A stretch of DNA of 64,000 nt from Pisaster brevispinus (GCA_023634235.1 JAMKCF010000008.1:18127058-18191057); one strand, 5' to 3'. Shown: positions 41,113 through 53,721, numbered from the stretch's first letter. Numbers and translations are program-made. The notes: generated by a model from the letters alone, not told the origin.

Positions 41113-44100
41113 GTGAGAAATAACATTGACCGCTGTTCATTGTTGTTCTGTATGTGTTTACTTGTATTTTTGTAAATTGCAATGTACATGGACCACCAGG
41201 CAGTCCCATTCCTACATGCACAGTTGACTGCATTGTATAACTTTATCTTGAAATATTTATTATTAAGCTACTAAGAGGCCTATCAAGCTAAATGCAGCAC
41301 AGGACAAAAACGTAAATGAATCGAAAAATGTATTGACTAGACACAGAACAGTTGACCCAAAACGCAAGTCAAGTGTACTAAAAAAACTGAGATTGCAATG
41401 TTCTTTTTTGTTTGTTTGGCCATGGATGGATGGAGCAATAAAACTAATTTGCTCCTTGCTGACCTTGGTTTGGCAGTCATGGCAGTAATGTCATTTTCTC
41501 ACATTTATTTATTTCTTTATCCAATTCCAACTGCACAATCTCTGAAATCTGTGCCAATAAAATAAAATATGATTATAAATAAGGATAGTTTTTAGATGTG
41601 GGAGAAAAACCCAGGCTATGATTGAGTATGATGATGGGGGAAACTTACTCCTACCTATAACTATGAGGTTCGTTCCGCTATCGTCTCCACGAACCTCATA
41701 TAGTCATATAGTCATACTCATAGAGTGACACTGACATATGTACAAAGTCCTGTTCGAAACTTTTTGCCCTTCACGTTTACACGCCTACAGCTTTTTTTAA
41801 ATCAGATGTTGCCAAAACTAACTAGGCTGTGTGTGTTTTCGTACTCTCATTTAGCGTTGCGCTGGTCCAGAAAATCCAATCTGCAAATTAAAATTGTAAA
41901 AAACGATAAATTCTCACCGTTTGAATCCTCGCCGCCTGTCGGTCATGTCGGTAACAAATAATAAAAATATGGCTGTTCGTTGGTAATCAGTGGTAGTCTG
42001 CGCGCAAAGCTGGTCCACGATAACCAACGGTTATCTAGACCAGAGTTGCACGCAGCATACCATTGATTAATACCAGCACACGGCTTGCGTGTTACTGTTG
42101 GAGAGAGACCAAACTAGTATGCTGCAGCGCAACGCTGGTTCACAATAGCCAACTGTACTGTCGCGTATAAACACATGTACCGCTGGTTGTCGTTCAGTCA
42201 GGTAGGATTAGGAACTGAAACTTGAAAGTGAAAACCCATCTACAACGTACAAGAAAGGCTCCGGTCTGGCGTGGGATTTGAACCAGGATCCACTGAGGTG
42301 AAAGGCAGGGAAAGAAATAGCCCCATGGGATGATTTGTGGGGCCAAGCTGAATCCTTGGCCACACGTCCTGCCCTAGTAGACCCAGTAACTCTGGGACGC
42401 TGTACCCCTTTTTTCAAAATTGTTCATCTTCATTTGTACTATCGCCCCAGTGAACCACTCATTTTACATAACGCTTGGAAATCTCTATTTACTATGATTT
42501 TTACCACATCAAGACACAACAAATTCCCCAAAATGACAAAAAGACCCAAAGGAATATCTTTAAAACTGCCTACTTGCTAATAGTTGCAACATCAGGCATG
42601 AAATTGCACTCGCGGTCACTTTTTGTGCTCAAAATTGATGATTTTTAAGTCACACTCGGTGAGACCATCCATCACGATAGCCTTCTTAGATGACTCTCTG
42701 ATTTGGACGGGTGCCCTGCCTACCGAGTCGTCACGGTGCAGATGTTGATGTAGGTTCTAAACTGATTAACTGATTAGAACTGATTCTAAACTGTAATAAA
42801 CTGATTTGGGTTTGTCGAACAAAGAAAATTGAATGGAGCGGAACTTGAACCAACGACCTCCAGATTAACCCTTTCCTTACCATAGGCGACTTTAGTCGAC
42901 TGAACTCATACCCCCTCTTCCTTACCATTGGCGATTTTAGTCGACCAAGCTTGCACACAAAAAAGCACTAAAGCCTGAGCACAAAGGCCATTTGTAATAA
43001 AGTTTTAGTTTCGTCCATGTTCACCCTCCATATACCCAAGTTTACCATCATTGGAAAGAGAGAGATCGGATCTTTCCAATGGTGGTAAAATAAAATAAGG
43101 TTGCTATTATGCAATCTCTTCAAATAGGAGTTGGAAGATCCGAAATGCCAAACACCTACGGAGCGCCATATGGTTGTGTACAAAAAAGTGTTTGAGATTA
43201 CAGATTGCACTGAGGAAAGAAAGACCAAGAACTTTGACATTTATTGGACCAATCTCAATGAGTTTTAGATTATATGAAAGGGAATTCAATAAGGAAGAAC
43301 TTTTGTATTACTTATTTTGCTGTAAAACAATATCTTCAAGGAGATAATGGAGTTTATAAAAATGGCCTTTGAACGAAAGCTTTCTGTTGCGTAAGAATGT
43401 GTGCTTCACGCTTGAGTGGTCAAACAATGTGGTCACCAGCGGTTGTTTATGTCCAAACAATTCGGTAACGAAAGGGTTAACGTACCCTGCGCATTACCAT
43501 AAAATAAAATAACAACGCGAAAGATACACAAACAAATGCGCTCAAAGCAAGTGAACTTTGTGTAATTTTTTTGGAGAATCTGTAGCTGTGTCCAGATGAT
43601 GTTACCCGGCCTCGGTTCGGGAAGTAATTTCTTTCACAAAACAGTCTTTATCTGACGGTTGTACACGTAGGATGATTGACTCGGATTGTCACAGAATTTT
43701 ATTCTCCATTTGACCTGAACATACAGTATCATGTGTACAATGTACTAACTTGCAATATGCATGTACATGTAATTAGTACATCTACAGTGATACATTGTAT
43801 ACTAAAAGCAAACTTGTTTGTGGCTCGCACAACTTATTTAGATGAGTATTTATATAAGAAATCTATCAACTACCATCTTTGTGTTGGTGCCAGGCTCCAG
43901 GGCTGCAGGGCTGATTTCACTAAGAGCCAAGACAAATCTTAAAATAATGACAAACGTGTATTAATCTTAATTGCTAAGCAAAATGTGATGTCCCAATCAC
44001 TATGGTAATACTGACAACCCTTCTTAAGATGAGTCCTAGTGCTTTGTGAAATCAAGCCCCGGAATTTCATCTTTGAGAGGACGAGGCCATGTTCTTTTTA

Positions 44101-47100
44101 CAAAGGGCACTTCCACTGGAAATTATTAGTCAGCGCCAACCATTTAAATTGGAGGAATGCCAAGACCAAGGCAACAGTAGTCAAGTGTTATCCAGACCTG
44201 CACTAGATATCAGGCCTTAATGCTCTTGTAGTTGTACTTCAGAACTCTCACTGAAACATCTAGTTTTACCAAAACTTGTAAATTCATACAAATATTTGTG
44301 GGAGGTTTTAAAAGTTGGGTTTGTTGTTGTTGAAAAGACTACAGGACTTTGACTCTGGCCGGTCTTTGAGCGATTGTTTTGAGCCCTGCTAGCCCAAGTT
44401 AACAATTTGCAATTTGACTTTCAGTTCGGTCATTTGGGACGGAGGGAAGAGATGCTCCAAGGACTGTAGTAGCAGGAGATGAAGTGTACAGTTTGATCAT
44501 CTTCAAAGGGAGTGATATCAAAGAGCTTCATGTATGTGAACCACCTAAACCCCAGAGTAACATCGCCCAAGATCCTGCCATTCTACAGGTAAGAAGTTTA
44601 GCTCTACAATTGCACCCTGAAAACTGTACATGTATGGATGCTAACATCAGGCATGCAACTCTTCCGCATTTCCGCGTTTTTTTTAAATGATCAGCGCTAA
44701 AAATAAAAAAAATCGAAAAAAAAAAATAATAAAAATAATATTTTTTTTTTTCGATTTTTTTTAAAAAGCCTTATATATGCTTGGCAGCAACAATGTACAA
44801 CCACAATAATGTGAAATAAGCCTAGTACATGCTAAGAATGCACCTAAGAGCATAATAAACCTCAACATTTTCTAGGGTACCATTGTGGATCTCATGTCCC
44901 TTGGCGTTTTGGCTGCCTCGCTCCGCGCTTGCGTTGTGCCATTGAAAATTTCCTCTTTTTTTTCATCGGGCAGTTGCATGCCTGTAACATATGTTAACAT
45001 TGAATACCAGCTTCATAAGTTTATCCATAAACAAAATAGTTTGTCCTTGTATCAGAGAGTGTTTGATTAGGTACCATTTCTACAAATGTAGTCTGCCTCA
45101 CATACTGTGTACTGGTGTATGTAAGGTCACAGGCTTACCCTACGCCCACAGGCTTTACCCTTGATCTTATCAAAGTCCAAAGAAAATGGTTGTTGAGCTG
45201 AAAGATTCTACAACATGGTCGGATTCTTTGATACTTAAGAATGCACCAGTAATCTGATCATGGTTTTACACGTGATCAGGCAGAGTACCCTAATCGGAGT
45301 TCAACAGTTTTGGGTATTGAGTTGCCTGGCGGTGTTGGATTTTGTTGGAGTTAGGAAGTGTCATTAGTAAAGCACACTAGGGAGTTGGGGTCAAATTGAT
45401 TGTAGCTCCCCTTTGATCATGATAACTTCCTTTCACTTACCATAACTCCCCTTGTTTTTTTCACAGCATTCTGCTGCTATCCCTAGTTCATGCAGCACTG
45501 CTCCAGGATATCATCGAGGGCCTTCATTCAACAATGCTCAAGGACAGTATAGCTCATATAATAGAATGCCATACAATCAGTATGGGCATATCGGAGGGGT
45601 CATGCCAGGATTTTTCGGCGGTCAACCCAGCCACCCTCCTGGATTATCTGGTAATAATTTATTGGTGTTTTTTGTTTTTGTGTTCCTTTATTTTTTAAGT
45701 TCTCATAAAAACTGATTTTGAACAAAACAAAAACTTCAAGAAAGAGTTAATAGAATAGTTTAAATAGTTAAAACAAATTTATTGCAGAAGATTGTTTGGA
45801 TTGCACAGTCAGGTTGCCAGCATGTCCATGAGTTATTGTATGTCCTGATGTCAATGGGAAAGTATTACTAACCAACATGTATATTACATTACATTACTTT
45901 GCACGTCACTAACATTACGTATTGAAGCCAGCCATCTCATCGTTATCAAACACTTACAGGTCACTCAACCCCACCACCGACGATGACGCGCCGCTCACCG
46001 ACCATGGAACAGGGTGTTCAGGCTTCTGGTCCAATCAGTCCCCAGAAAGACACCAAGGCACCTACCAAGGTCACAGCAGCCGATAAGCACCAACCCAAAG
46101 AAAGAGAGGAACAAGGTCTCCCTCAGCGCACCCAGCAGCAGCGACGAAGAGGCTCCAAGGAGGAGAAACCAAGCCAGAAGAAGGAGATCCACCGACAGGA
46201 TGGAAAAGATAGGAAAACTGAAAACAAGGCGGAGACTAGACCTGAGAGGGGTGAAAGAATCGAGAGAAGTGAACGAGGAGAAAGAGGAGAGCGAACAGAG
46301 AGAGGAGAAAGAGGTGATCGAGACAATCGAGACAATCGAGACAGAGGAGGTCGGCCTTCACAGGGTCAAAGACAAAACTGGCAAGGTGAGATTTTGAGAC
46401 TTGAATTATTAACTTTTTGCAGATCCTCTTGATCTTAAGAAATTAGTCTAATGATTACCGACAGTTGGTGTCCACATGTTCATTCCAGGTACTGTCTTCT
46501 ATTGTTAACCAACTAAGCTTTTCAGGGGACATGAGTTTTTCCAAGACATGTCTGTGATGTTTCACCCAATGTTGAAAAACTGTTTATCTTTATTCGGAGA
46601 ATAAGAAGTGAGAAAAAAGTATTGCTCAGTTAAATGTGAAAAGAAAGAAGAGCTGAAATATTGACATTTTATTTTTTTCTGAGTATTATTTGCATTTCTG
46701 TTTACGCTCTTTGTCCATTTCGGGAAGTTATTATAAAACGTATTTCTACAATGATTTAAAGTAAACTGTGCTAATCTGAGTTCTCAATTGATTGACTACC
46801 TTTTGTGAATAATTAAATTAGTTTTTAAACTATTATGAATCTTCTTAATCCTAACTTAAATATGTTTTGATACTTCTTGATATTCATTCTTTCTTTTATC
46901 GGTTTAGTCTATCTGTCAGTTTGTTTTTTGCTCTAAAGTTTAGTGTTTTAGTCTGTACTGTTTGAATGAATGCCTGTTTTAATTTCCCCAGTGTAGGATA
47001 ATAAAGTTTTCATGTTATCGTATCTTGTCTCATCTTATCTTATCTTATCATATCTTATCTTATCATATCTTATCTTATCTCTAGGTTACAATCAAGGCAG

Positions 47101-49968
47101 AAGAGGAAGAGGGCGTGGTCCACGGTCACCAGGTGTCAAGGAAAAGATCGGCAGTGATTTTGATTTCGCCAATGCCCAGTTTGAGAAGAAGACACTAGAG
47201 GAAGAGTTCAAAGAGAAGCTGAAATTGGATGGATGTAAGTCAAAGAGCCGGTTGTTGCCAAGTGCCTTTCCTGTAACCCTTTCCTTACCATGCATGTACA
47301 GTCAACTCTCGTTAATACGAGCTTGGAAGATACGAGACCCCGGTTTGTACAAGGTTTTTCATGAGATCTTTTTGTAGCGAGATCTGAAAAACATTGTGTA
47401 AAAGCTTACCGTTCAGTCAAGGTGCGGAAATTACATTCGTGTTGCCAAACAATATATCGGATCGGACCGGCCATGTAGTTCTGTCCGATCCGAACACCAG
47501 AAACATTCTGCTGGTAACCTATGCTTGAAATGCTACTTCCCTTACACACTTGTACAACTACCAGCGAAAACAACGTTCAGCATAGGCACTACATCCAATA
47601 ATCTGCCATAGTGTGCTGGAATCTCAGGACATTTGGACCTCATGGAGTGGAATACAAGGATAACAAAAGAGATTTTGAGCAAGAATTCCAGTACCCTCTA
47701 TCCCTCTTAGTTCGTGTGAAACTAAGCCTAGCACAGTAGTTGCATGCCTGTTTATGCTACACAATGGAATGGCCGGTAAAAAAGACACTTCGGCCGTGCA
47801 ACTGACCGCCCCCCAAAAAAGAGGATGCTTGAAGTTAATGAAGTTGTTCGGGGCATTTATAAGTGTCAGCCGTAAGCCAGTTTGTAAAAGTTAGGCCTGT
47901 ATACACGTCATTAGATGTGCAGTGGTTCGGAAAAAATAATATAAAAAACAAGGCTGTTTATTGACTGACTCTTTGATTTTTGTTTTCTATGAAAAAGGAA
48001 ATTTAATAAGCAAGAAAGCTGTCATTACTTATTTTGTTCTACAATGAACTATTAAGGGTGGTAGTAGAGTTTGTGAAGTTGTGTCTGAAATCAGCTGAGT
48101 TGCTGTTATGTAAGATAATGGTTGTGTTTTGGGGTTTTTTTCTTCACTGGTTATTTTCATTACTTTCTTACAAAATCTTGCAAAGCATTGAGAAGTTTTC
48201 TTTACTCATTGATTTACCCGTTGACATTTGAACAGCAACGACAGTGAATGGTGATGTAGTGAAGGGTACTGAAGACTCGGGGAATGAGACTCAGCCGAGT
48301 GATGCTCCTGAGGAGGAAGAAGCATACTACGATTCCTCCAAGTCCTTCTTTGATAACATATCTAGTGACTCAAACAAGGGGTAAGTAATTTATTAATTAA
48401 TCAATCAGTCAATTAATCAATCATTCAATCAATCAATCACCCAGTCATTAATCAATCAATCAATTAATCAATCCACCAATCAATCAATCAACCAATCAAT
48501 CAATCAATTAAATAATCAATCCATCAATTAATCAATCAGAATTTCTTCATGTAGTGATAACATCAATTAATCAATTGAGCTAAAGTCAGCCAAGTTCAAT
48601 AAAATCAATTAATCAATCAGTCAATCAAAATTTCTTCATTTGGTGGTAGAATCAAATGGTTGCTCCAAGAGGCTGGGGCACAGGATTGTCGGTAAGCCTC
48701 CTGAAACGGTGAACTTTGAGGAGTGTTTTGAAGGTGTGGAATGAACTGGCGATTTCTGAGCAATAGAGGAGTTACTCTTGAAACTCAAGTCCTATATGTT
48801 ATTTCAAGTACATGTATTCCTAGCAAAATACCGCTGACCCAGTAGATATCTCAACAAATTTAGCTTCTTTAACTTAAATTGACTCATTTGCTTGATCTTT
48901 ACATAAATTAGTCAATGTGGTCTAGAGATATTTTCTCAAGTTGCAGGTATGCATGGTATGTTTTTAACCAATAATTTGTGAACTGAACAAATTACTGTAA
49001 AGTCAATTGACTATTTCTGTTCTATTTTAACAGGCAGCGACAAAACTGGAAGGAAGAACGCAAGATGAACTGTGAGACCTTTGGCATTGCCTATGCCCGT
49101 AACCGTGGACGTGGAGGTTACTACCGTGGAGGTTACTACCGTGGGAATTACCGTGGCAACTACCAAGGACGAGGGCAGAGTCGAGGTGGGCGCTCTTATC
49201 GAAGCAACAGAGGAAGAGGAGGCTGGAGAAATCAAGGAGGTTGGAATGACCATGCTAACGACACAAATCAACAAAGTGAGGTAATGTGAAGACTTCTTTG
49301 AATCTGAGAAACAATTCATGCATAAATTGTTTCTCAGATTTCTGAGGGTTGGTGTCTGTTAATGAATGCTGCGGCCAGATATGCATTTGGTACCCGCTGT
49401 CACCTTGCTTAAATGTTGATGGGTTGTGAAAATACCATGACTGTTTTTTGCTGTTTGCTCAACAAGTAGATATTGTATTACCCGAAACTTTCATAAGTGA
49501 TTTTTATTGTATCTTTCTTGATTATTTTGCTTATGACATGTTCAGCACTACGTTGACGAAAAACCAACAGACGACCCTACCATTTAGCTACCACATTGGC
49601 GTTAATTTGCAATGATGCTTGCAACATTTTAGCTGAAGTGAAGTGATATTTATAACAGGCATGATATTCTCCCTACTTAAAACTTATCTCTGTTTTTTTA
49701 GCCCTCAGAAAAACCAGCAAAATTGTGAATAAATAGCCTGAACTGAAAAGTCTATTAAAGCCTATACCATGTAAACATGTAGGCAAGCCCTTGTACTCAA
49801 TAATACTGCCCTACTTTTTCCCGAGGGCCAAGTATAATGCCTGTTATAAGGCAAGTACTTAGAAGATTTTGCACAACAGTCGGTTACTAATATAAATACC
49901 TATCATGTTGTTGTATTTCTTTGCAGATTACAATTAAGACTGAAAAAACTACTGAGGCCACATCATAA
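40992..49968 (+). CDS. LSM14: LSM14/RAP55 homolog, P-body translational repressor, 8 exons
   Basis: Joining 40992-41112, 44425-44588, 45467-45650, 45960-46385, 47085-47234, 48236-48380, 49034-49280 and 49927-49968 gives 1479 nt (492 aa) with consistent GT-AG phases. The N-terminal LSm14 domain (about residues 1-82) starts [16 protein letters not shown] and continues [26 protein letters not shown] motif [11 protein letters not shown] follows near 164. Then come an Arg/Glu-rich low-complexity region, the FDF box (324-326 in [13 protein letters not shown]), the FFD box ([12 protein letters not shown], 379-390), the TFG box ([11 protein letters not shown], 407-417) and [10 protein letters not shown] repeats. 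In the family the LSm domain binds 4E-T, the FDF/TFG part binds the helicase DDX6 and FFD binds EDC4; it acts in cytoplasmic P-bodies. It is convergent with EXOSC4. Animals have one or two LSM14 paralogs, and A versus B cannot be decided here. Confidence 0.94.
41668..41702. repeat. Short hairpin TATGAGGTTCGT
   Basis: tatgaggttcgt and acgaacctcata form a 12-bp stem with an 11-base loop in LSM14 intron 1. Confidence 0.7.
42230..42862 (-). mobile_element. Two minus-strand tRNA-derived SINE fragments
   Basis: On the minus strand a B box ggttcaaatccc occurs near 42273, and aggtcgttggttcaagttcc near 42850. Both lie next to sequence typical of degraded SINE heads. The TTAA MITE starts immediately after the second. 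Boundaries are uncertain. Confidence 0.5.
42865..43480. mobile_element. TTAA-flanked MITE, piggyBac-like
   Basis: The element is bounded by TTAA on both sides, with 13-base terminal repeats ccctttccttacc and ggtaacgaaaggg that match at 12 of 13 positions. The TTAA target and CCCTTT ends are those of the piggyBac superfamily. It is about 608 bases long and has no transposase, so it is non-autonomous. Relatives are at 11690-12275 and 47940-48125. Confidence 0.88.
43910..44062. mobile_element. MITE with GGGCTGATTTCAC ends
   Basis: Ends gggctgatttcactaagagc and gctttgtgaaatcaagcccc are inverted, with inner cttaattgctaagcaaaatg. It is in LSM14 intron 1, same family as 33001-33151. Confidence 0.8.
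44425..44588 (+). CDS. LSM14: LSM14 exon 2: end of LSm domain
   Basis: After a tttcag acceptor it encodes [14 protein letters not shown], then [16 protein letters not shown] and HVCEPPKPQ, the near-invariant Sm2 half. It ends with QDPAILQ at a gtaaga donor. Confidence 0.92.
44700..44766. repeat. A/T palindrome around AAAATCGAAAA
   Basis: aaaaaaaatcgaaaaaaaaa and ttttttttttcgattttttt pair as a long A/T hairpin in LSM14 intron 2. Confidence 0.75.
45467..45650 (+). CDS. LSM14: LSM14 exon 3: linker
   Basis: It encodes a Ser/Gly/Tyr/Pro-rich linker ([19 protein letters not shown] ... [15 protein letters not shown]), typical of the disordered segment after the LSm domain. The acceptor is ttttttcacag and the donor gtaata. 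Confidence 0.85.
45960..46385 (+). CDS. LSM14: LSM14 exon 4: charged low-complexity region
   Basis: It starts [17 protein letters not shown], matching a short conserved family motif, and then becomes Lys/Glu/Arg-rich with repeated GER(S/T/G)ERGER and [10 protein letters not shown] units. It ends QNWQ G|gtgag. Confidence 0.88.
47017..47083 (+). repeat. ATCTT microsatellite forming the LSM14 exon 5 acceptor tract
   Basis: Repeats of ttatc/atctt run straight into ctag|GT at 47085, so the pyrimidine tract of this intron is microsatellite DNA. Confidence 0.88.
47085..47234 (+). CDS. LSM14: LSM14 exon 5: RG stretch and FDF box
   Basis: It encodes [15 protein letters not shown] followed by the DDX6-binding FDF box ([19 protein letters not shown]). 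Its acceptor is embedded in an ATCTT microsatellite. The donor is gtaagt at 47235. Confidence 0.92.
47940..48125. mobile_element. Partial relative of the TTAA-flanked MITE
   Basis: It shares the order tatgaaaaaggaaatttaat, attacttattttgttctac, gtagagtttgtgaa and gctgttatgtaagataatgg with 43265-43400. A start-like taaccctttccttaccatg lies at 47274, so the copy may be larger and interrupted. It is in LSM14 intron 5. Confidence 0.6.
48236..48380 (+). CDS. LSM14: LSM14 exon 6: acidic segment and FFD box
   Basis: An acidic stretch (DAPEEEEA) leads into [15 protein letters not shown], the FFD box that contacts EDC4 in the family. The donor gtaagt is followed within 10 bases by an AATC microsatellite. 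Confidence 0.92.
48388..48630. repeat. AATC microsatellite
   Basis: Long imperfect runs of aatcaatcaatc follow LSM14 exon 6. A second block is near 48600. Confidence 0.92.
49034..49280 (+). CDS. LSM14: LSM14 exon 7: TFG box and RGG repeats
   Basis: It encodes [20 protein letters not shown], the TFG box, and then [22 protein letters not shown] RGG repeats. It ends NQQSE|gtaatg. Reading through the donor would stop two codons later, so both forms would be nearly the same length. Confidence 0.92.
49927..49968 (+). CDS. LSM14: LSM14 exon 8: C-terminus
   Basis: After a tttgcag acceptor in phase 0 it adds [13 protein letters not shown] and a TAA stop. It is small and low in information, so the assignment rests on splice signals and phase. 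Confidence 0.7.
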   Translation: MTIKTEKTTEATS

Positions 49969-50710
49969 GACGCTTAGTGAGACCTGCTTAGCAAGGATAT
50001 TTACCAAAGGATAGACAAGGCACTCCCACCCGCTAGCCAGGAATGCAAGAAGCTTTTCTCTGAGGTTTTTTTTCACCTTCTCTCTCGATCCAATTCTTCT
50101 TGTCTTTTGTTTTGGACTAATTTATTGCCCTGTGTAACAATGAGAGGTTGTGTGTACGATAGACACTGTCTGTTTATGCTGAATCTTGTTTTTGAGATTT
50201 CAAACTCCTACAAGTTGAATCCACTTCTTGATCAGACGACACCTCGTTAAAGTGTAGATTTGGAATGCCTTATTATGTCAACTTCTCTCCTATTTTGTTT
50301 TTTGTTTGTTTTGGAAATTACTCTTAGGTACTTGTTTTGATAAAGGAATTTGATAAAATGAAAGAGAATTATTATGAAGCCAATTCGCACAAATGAATTG
50401 CTTAAAAGCCAAGTTTGCTATACTAAAATACTTTGTTCAATTGCTTATTAATTTATTTAAAAAGTTTGGATGATGTAGTTGCCTTAATTTCACAGTAGAG
50501 TGGTAAATACATGTAGTGGGTTGCTACAGTTGCTTTTGCCCGCTTAAAATGGGCAAGTCGATTGATAACTTTGTTGATAACACCGCGCTTCAAGAACAAC
50601 GGATTTAGAAAACAATAACCTCTGAAATAACTTTAGACAAAAGTCTTGTTGCAAGGTGCAAAGTTTACTGCACAGCCTTTGCTGCATGACAACCGAACAA
50701 TTCAATAACC

Positions 50711-51001
50711 TAAGGGCCATGTCACACCAGGCAATGTACAGGCAACCGGTTCCAGGCAATCTCCAAGAAGAAGAGGCATTTGAATGTTCACATTTTTTTC
50801 TTGGGGAACTTGGACATCGTTTGAAAACTTACTCCTGTGCTACGAAAGTGGTTGTGTAGCATGCAATGCAGTTGGTTGCTTTGTTGCCTGTAGAAGTTAC
50901 CTCATGATGTGACAAGGCTATTCGAGATGTTTTCTTGCCAGTGTTTGCTATTTCCATGAAAACAGGTTGTCTGTAAGTTGCTTTGTGAGACGTGACCCTG
51001 A
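50711..51001. mobile_element. TAA-flanked MITE, second member
   Basis: It starts TAA then gggccatgtcacaccaggca and ends gagacgtgaccc followed by TGA. The inner motifs caggcaac / gttgcctg match 21771-21990. The element is longer and older. Confidence 0.72.
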
Positions 51002-52971
51002 AGTGTGCAACCTAAGAGTACAATTTTGATGAGTTAGGGTTATTTAGAGTAGCATACAGATAACCAACGGGAAAGCATAAATATTGTTGCATGTAGGTTA
51101 AGTTTAACAAGCGCAAGAAAAATTACTGGACTAGTGTCAATGATAATGTTGACATGTATTCATTGGTGCTGTCAAACAGACTATTGCACACTGTACATTG
51201 ATAGGCGCAATCAAACCATTATTTGTGACAAAGTTGTCAAATTCTGATTTTACGTGAATAAGAAATGCTGGACAGAAAGCATTCAAAATACTCTGCCTTT
51301 TATGTGAAGGAAAAGTATGGACATATCGACTGGGGAAGGTTGGTTCATTTGATGAAACTCTTGGATTTGACAAACGATCCACCACCGAACCCACAGTTTT
51401 ATCACAGTAAAATCTTGAATTTAACGACTGGTGTAAAGCGCTCCAAATTATTCTCACATTTCAAGCAGAATTTTCCACACTGTCACCATCAAGGGAAGTA
51501 AGTTTTCGGTGCATGTAAAAAGTCACGACTGTTGAAATTGTATCAACATTAGAAGGTGGCTAAGCCGGCTACAACTTGGTGGCTGCATCATGAGTTGAAG
51601 TCTAGGACTTCTGTAGCAACAGTCCTAGCCATAGCTTTAGCCACCTATTTGGATACAGCCATGAAAAAAATTTTGCAAAAAAGACCTCGTAAACTAGCAG
51701 GCTTTATCTCATTCTGCAATACTGCTTCAATAATGAAACCTTAAAACATTTTAAAATTTACTCATTATTTACGGCTTTAAAAAAAGACGAATTTTGTTGA
51801 TAATATTGTGAGCACAATGTTGTAATGTAATTCCCAACATGCCGAGAAGGCATGTGAACATTTATTTAATCTCTAAACAATTCAGATTATTTTCTCTCTT
51901 AATGATTTGTGTGTGTAATTTCAAACTCTTTTGTTTGTCTCTTGGGGTTGTGTTGAGATTGAAAATACATTCATTATCAGAGTAAGTCAAAGCTTTTGTT
52001 TATAATGTAATGATACAAAACATAATGAAATGTTACAACGCAAATCACAGGTGGAAAGAAGACCCCTGATTCGGTACAAAAAGTCCATTCATAACAAATG
52101 TGTTGTATTCTTGTTACTTAAGCTCATTATCAACCAAGTGTGTACAGGTTAAGGTACTACATGTATAAAACTATACAAGTGAAAAGTTAGGAGTACCTAG
52201 TCAATAAGTAATTGTTTCTACGGCAGTATTGGAATGATTGGCATCGGCAGTGGCTAAGGCCAAATTGCATCAGCCACAGCCAAAGTTACTTGATTTGAAC
52301 GCTGCTTATTTCTAAGTTCAACAATATTTGGTACATGTATTTGTTAATTAAAAATATGTAAAAACAACATCAGTTGTCAGACAGATTCAAAATCTTGCTT
52401 CCAGATAATTTCTCTGTCTTGTAAGAAACTGTTTATATCTTTTTTGCCTTTGCAGGTGACATGGGTGTTAAAGGCTAATTGAAGAAAGTTGTAAATTATT
52501 AGGATTTCCAAAGGAAAAAGAGGTCCATGTTTACATTTTCATGTAATTAAATTGATTGTGAATTAACTTGATTTTGATTAATGACTTTGGATACCTGTTT
52601 CTGTTTGTTATACGATTTGAAAATATGAAGTTAATTTGTAAAGCAAATGAGAGATAAACTAGACAATGTGGACATTTGTGTCAGGTACCTCGATCTCATG
52701 TATTGAAAGCATTAATTCTAAATATATGATGAAAGCAACCGCAACTTGAACCTGTGTAAAGAAGAAGAAAAAACAGTAGCTGTCAGTCCCAGCTTGTGAT
52801 GCTGATATAACAATGCACAAGCCTAATAATTATTTTGTGTTTCCCTTTGTTTATGATAATCATTCTCCTTCCATATGTACTGGGGGAAAGGATTCAATCA
52901 TCCAGAGATACGAAGGCCTGACCAACCTGACCCAACAAAACAAGTAGATTTACGTTATGGGTGGACATACA

Positions 52972-53332
52972 TGTACAGTCGACTCTCTACATGTGTGTTG
53001 TGTTGGTCGGTCGGTGGGACTGACCGAACTGCCTCTTTATTACAGGACCGTTGTTGTAAGAGGACAGCAAAACAAAGAAACACAAAGTAGAAAATGAGAT
53101 TTACTCAATAAAAATAAGCCAGGCCCAATTTAATAGAGCTGCTTAAGCAGAAAATATTGCATAACAATTTCCTGCTAAGTAAAATGAGGAGGATACCAGT
53201 CACATGATACATGTAATGGTGTTTAGGATATCGGTAAGCGTAATTTTGAAGCAGCTTTATGAAATTCGGCCCAGAACCTCTTTATGACAGTGCTCCTTAT
53301 ATTAAAGAGAGTTGACTGTATATACATGTAAT
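52972..53332. mobile_element. Inverted-repeat element ACAGTCGACTCTCT with a nested MITE
   Basis: tacatgtacagtcgactctc at the left pairs with gagagttgactgtatatacatgta at the right. Within it, 53119-53273 is a second element with ends ggcccaatttaatagagctg and cagctttatgaaattcggcc. Confidence 0.72.
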
Positions 53333-53721
53333 CTATTGCCATGTGTCGGACACCTTTAGATATGAAAACAAACTTGACTAACGAAAGAATAAAGTAGATA
53401 GACCCCACTTGATTTCACACAGTGTAAAGTCAGCCATGAGCGAAAACTTTTTGAATGCACAACTAGGCATTGTGCCATGATGAGGCACGCAGAGTTTTAT
53501 TAAGTATGTATGATTGGTTAGTGAACCAGTTGGCCGTGTACAAAAATGAAATTGCTGGATGAGTCTCGGAGCCAAATCTCAAGTTGCCCTTGAAGGAGGT
53601 GTAAATCGGGAACTATCTTAATCTATCGGCAGTGCTTAATATATTATTTTGTTACGGTTTGATTGTCCAGTGGTACTGGACAATTTTAATTCAATTATAA
53701 GGGCCTGTGTCGTCATGCTCA

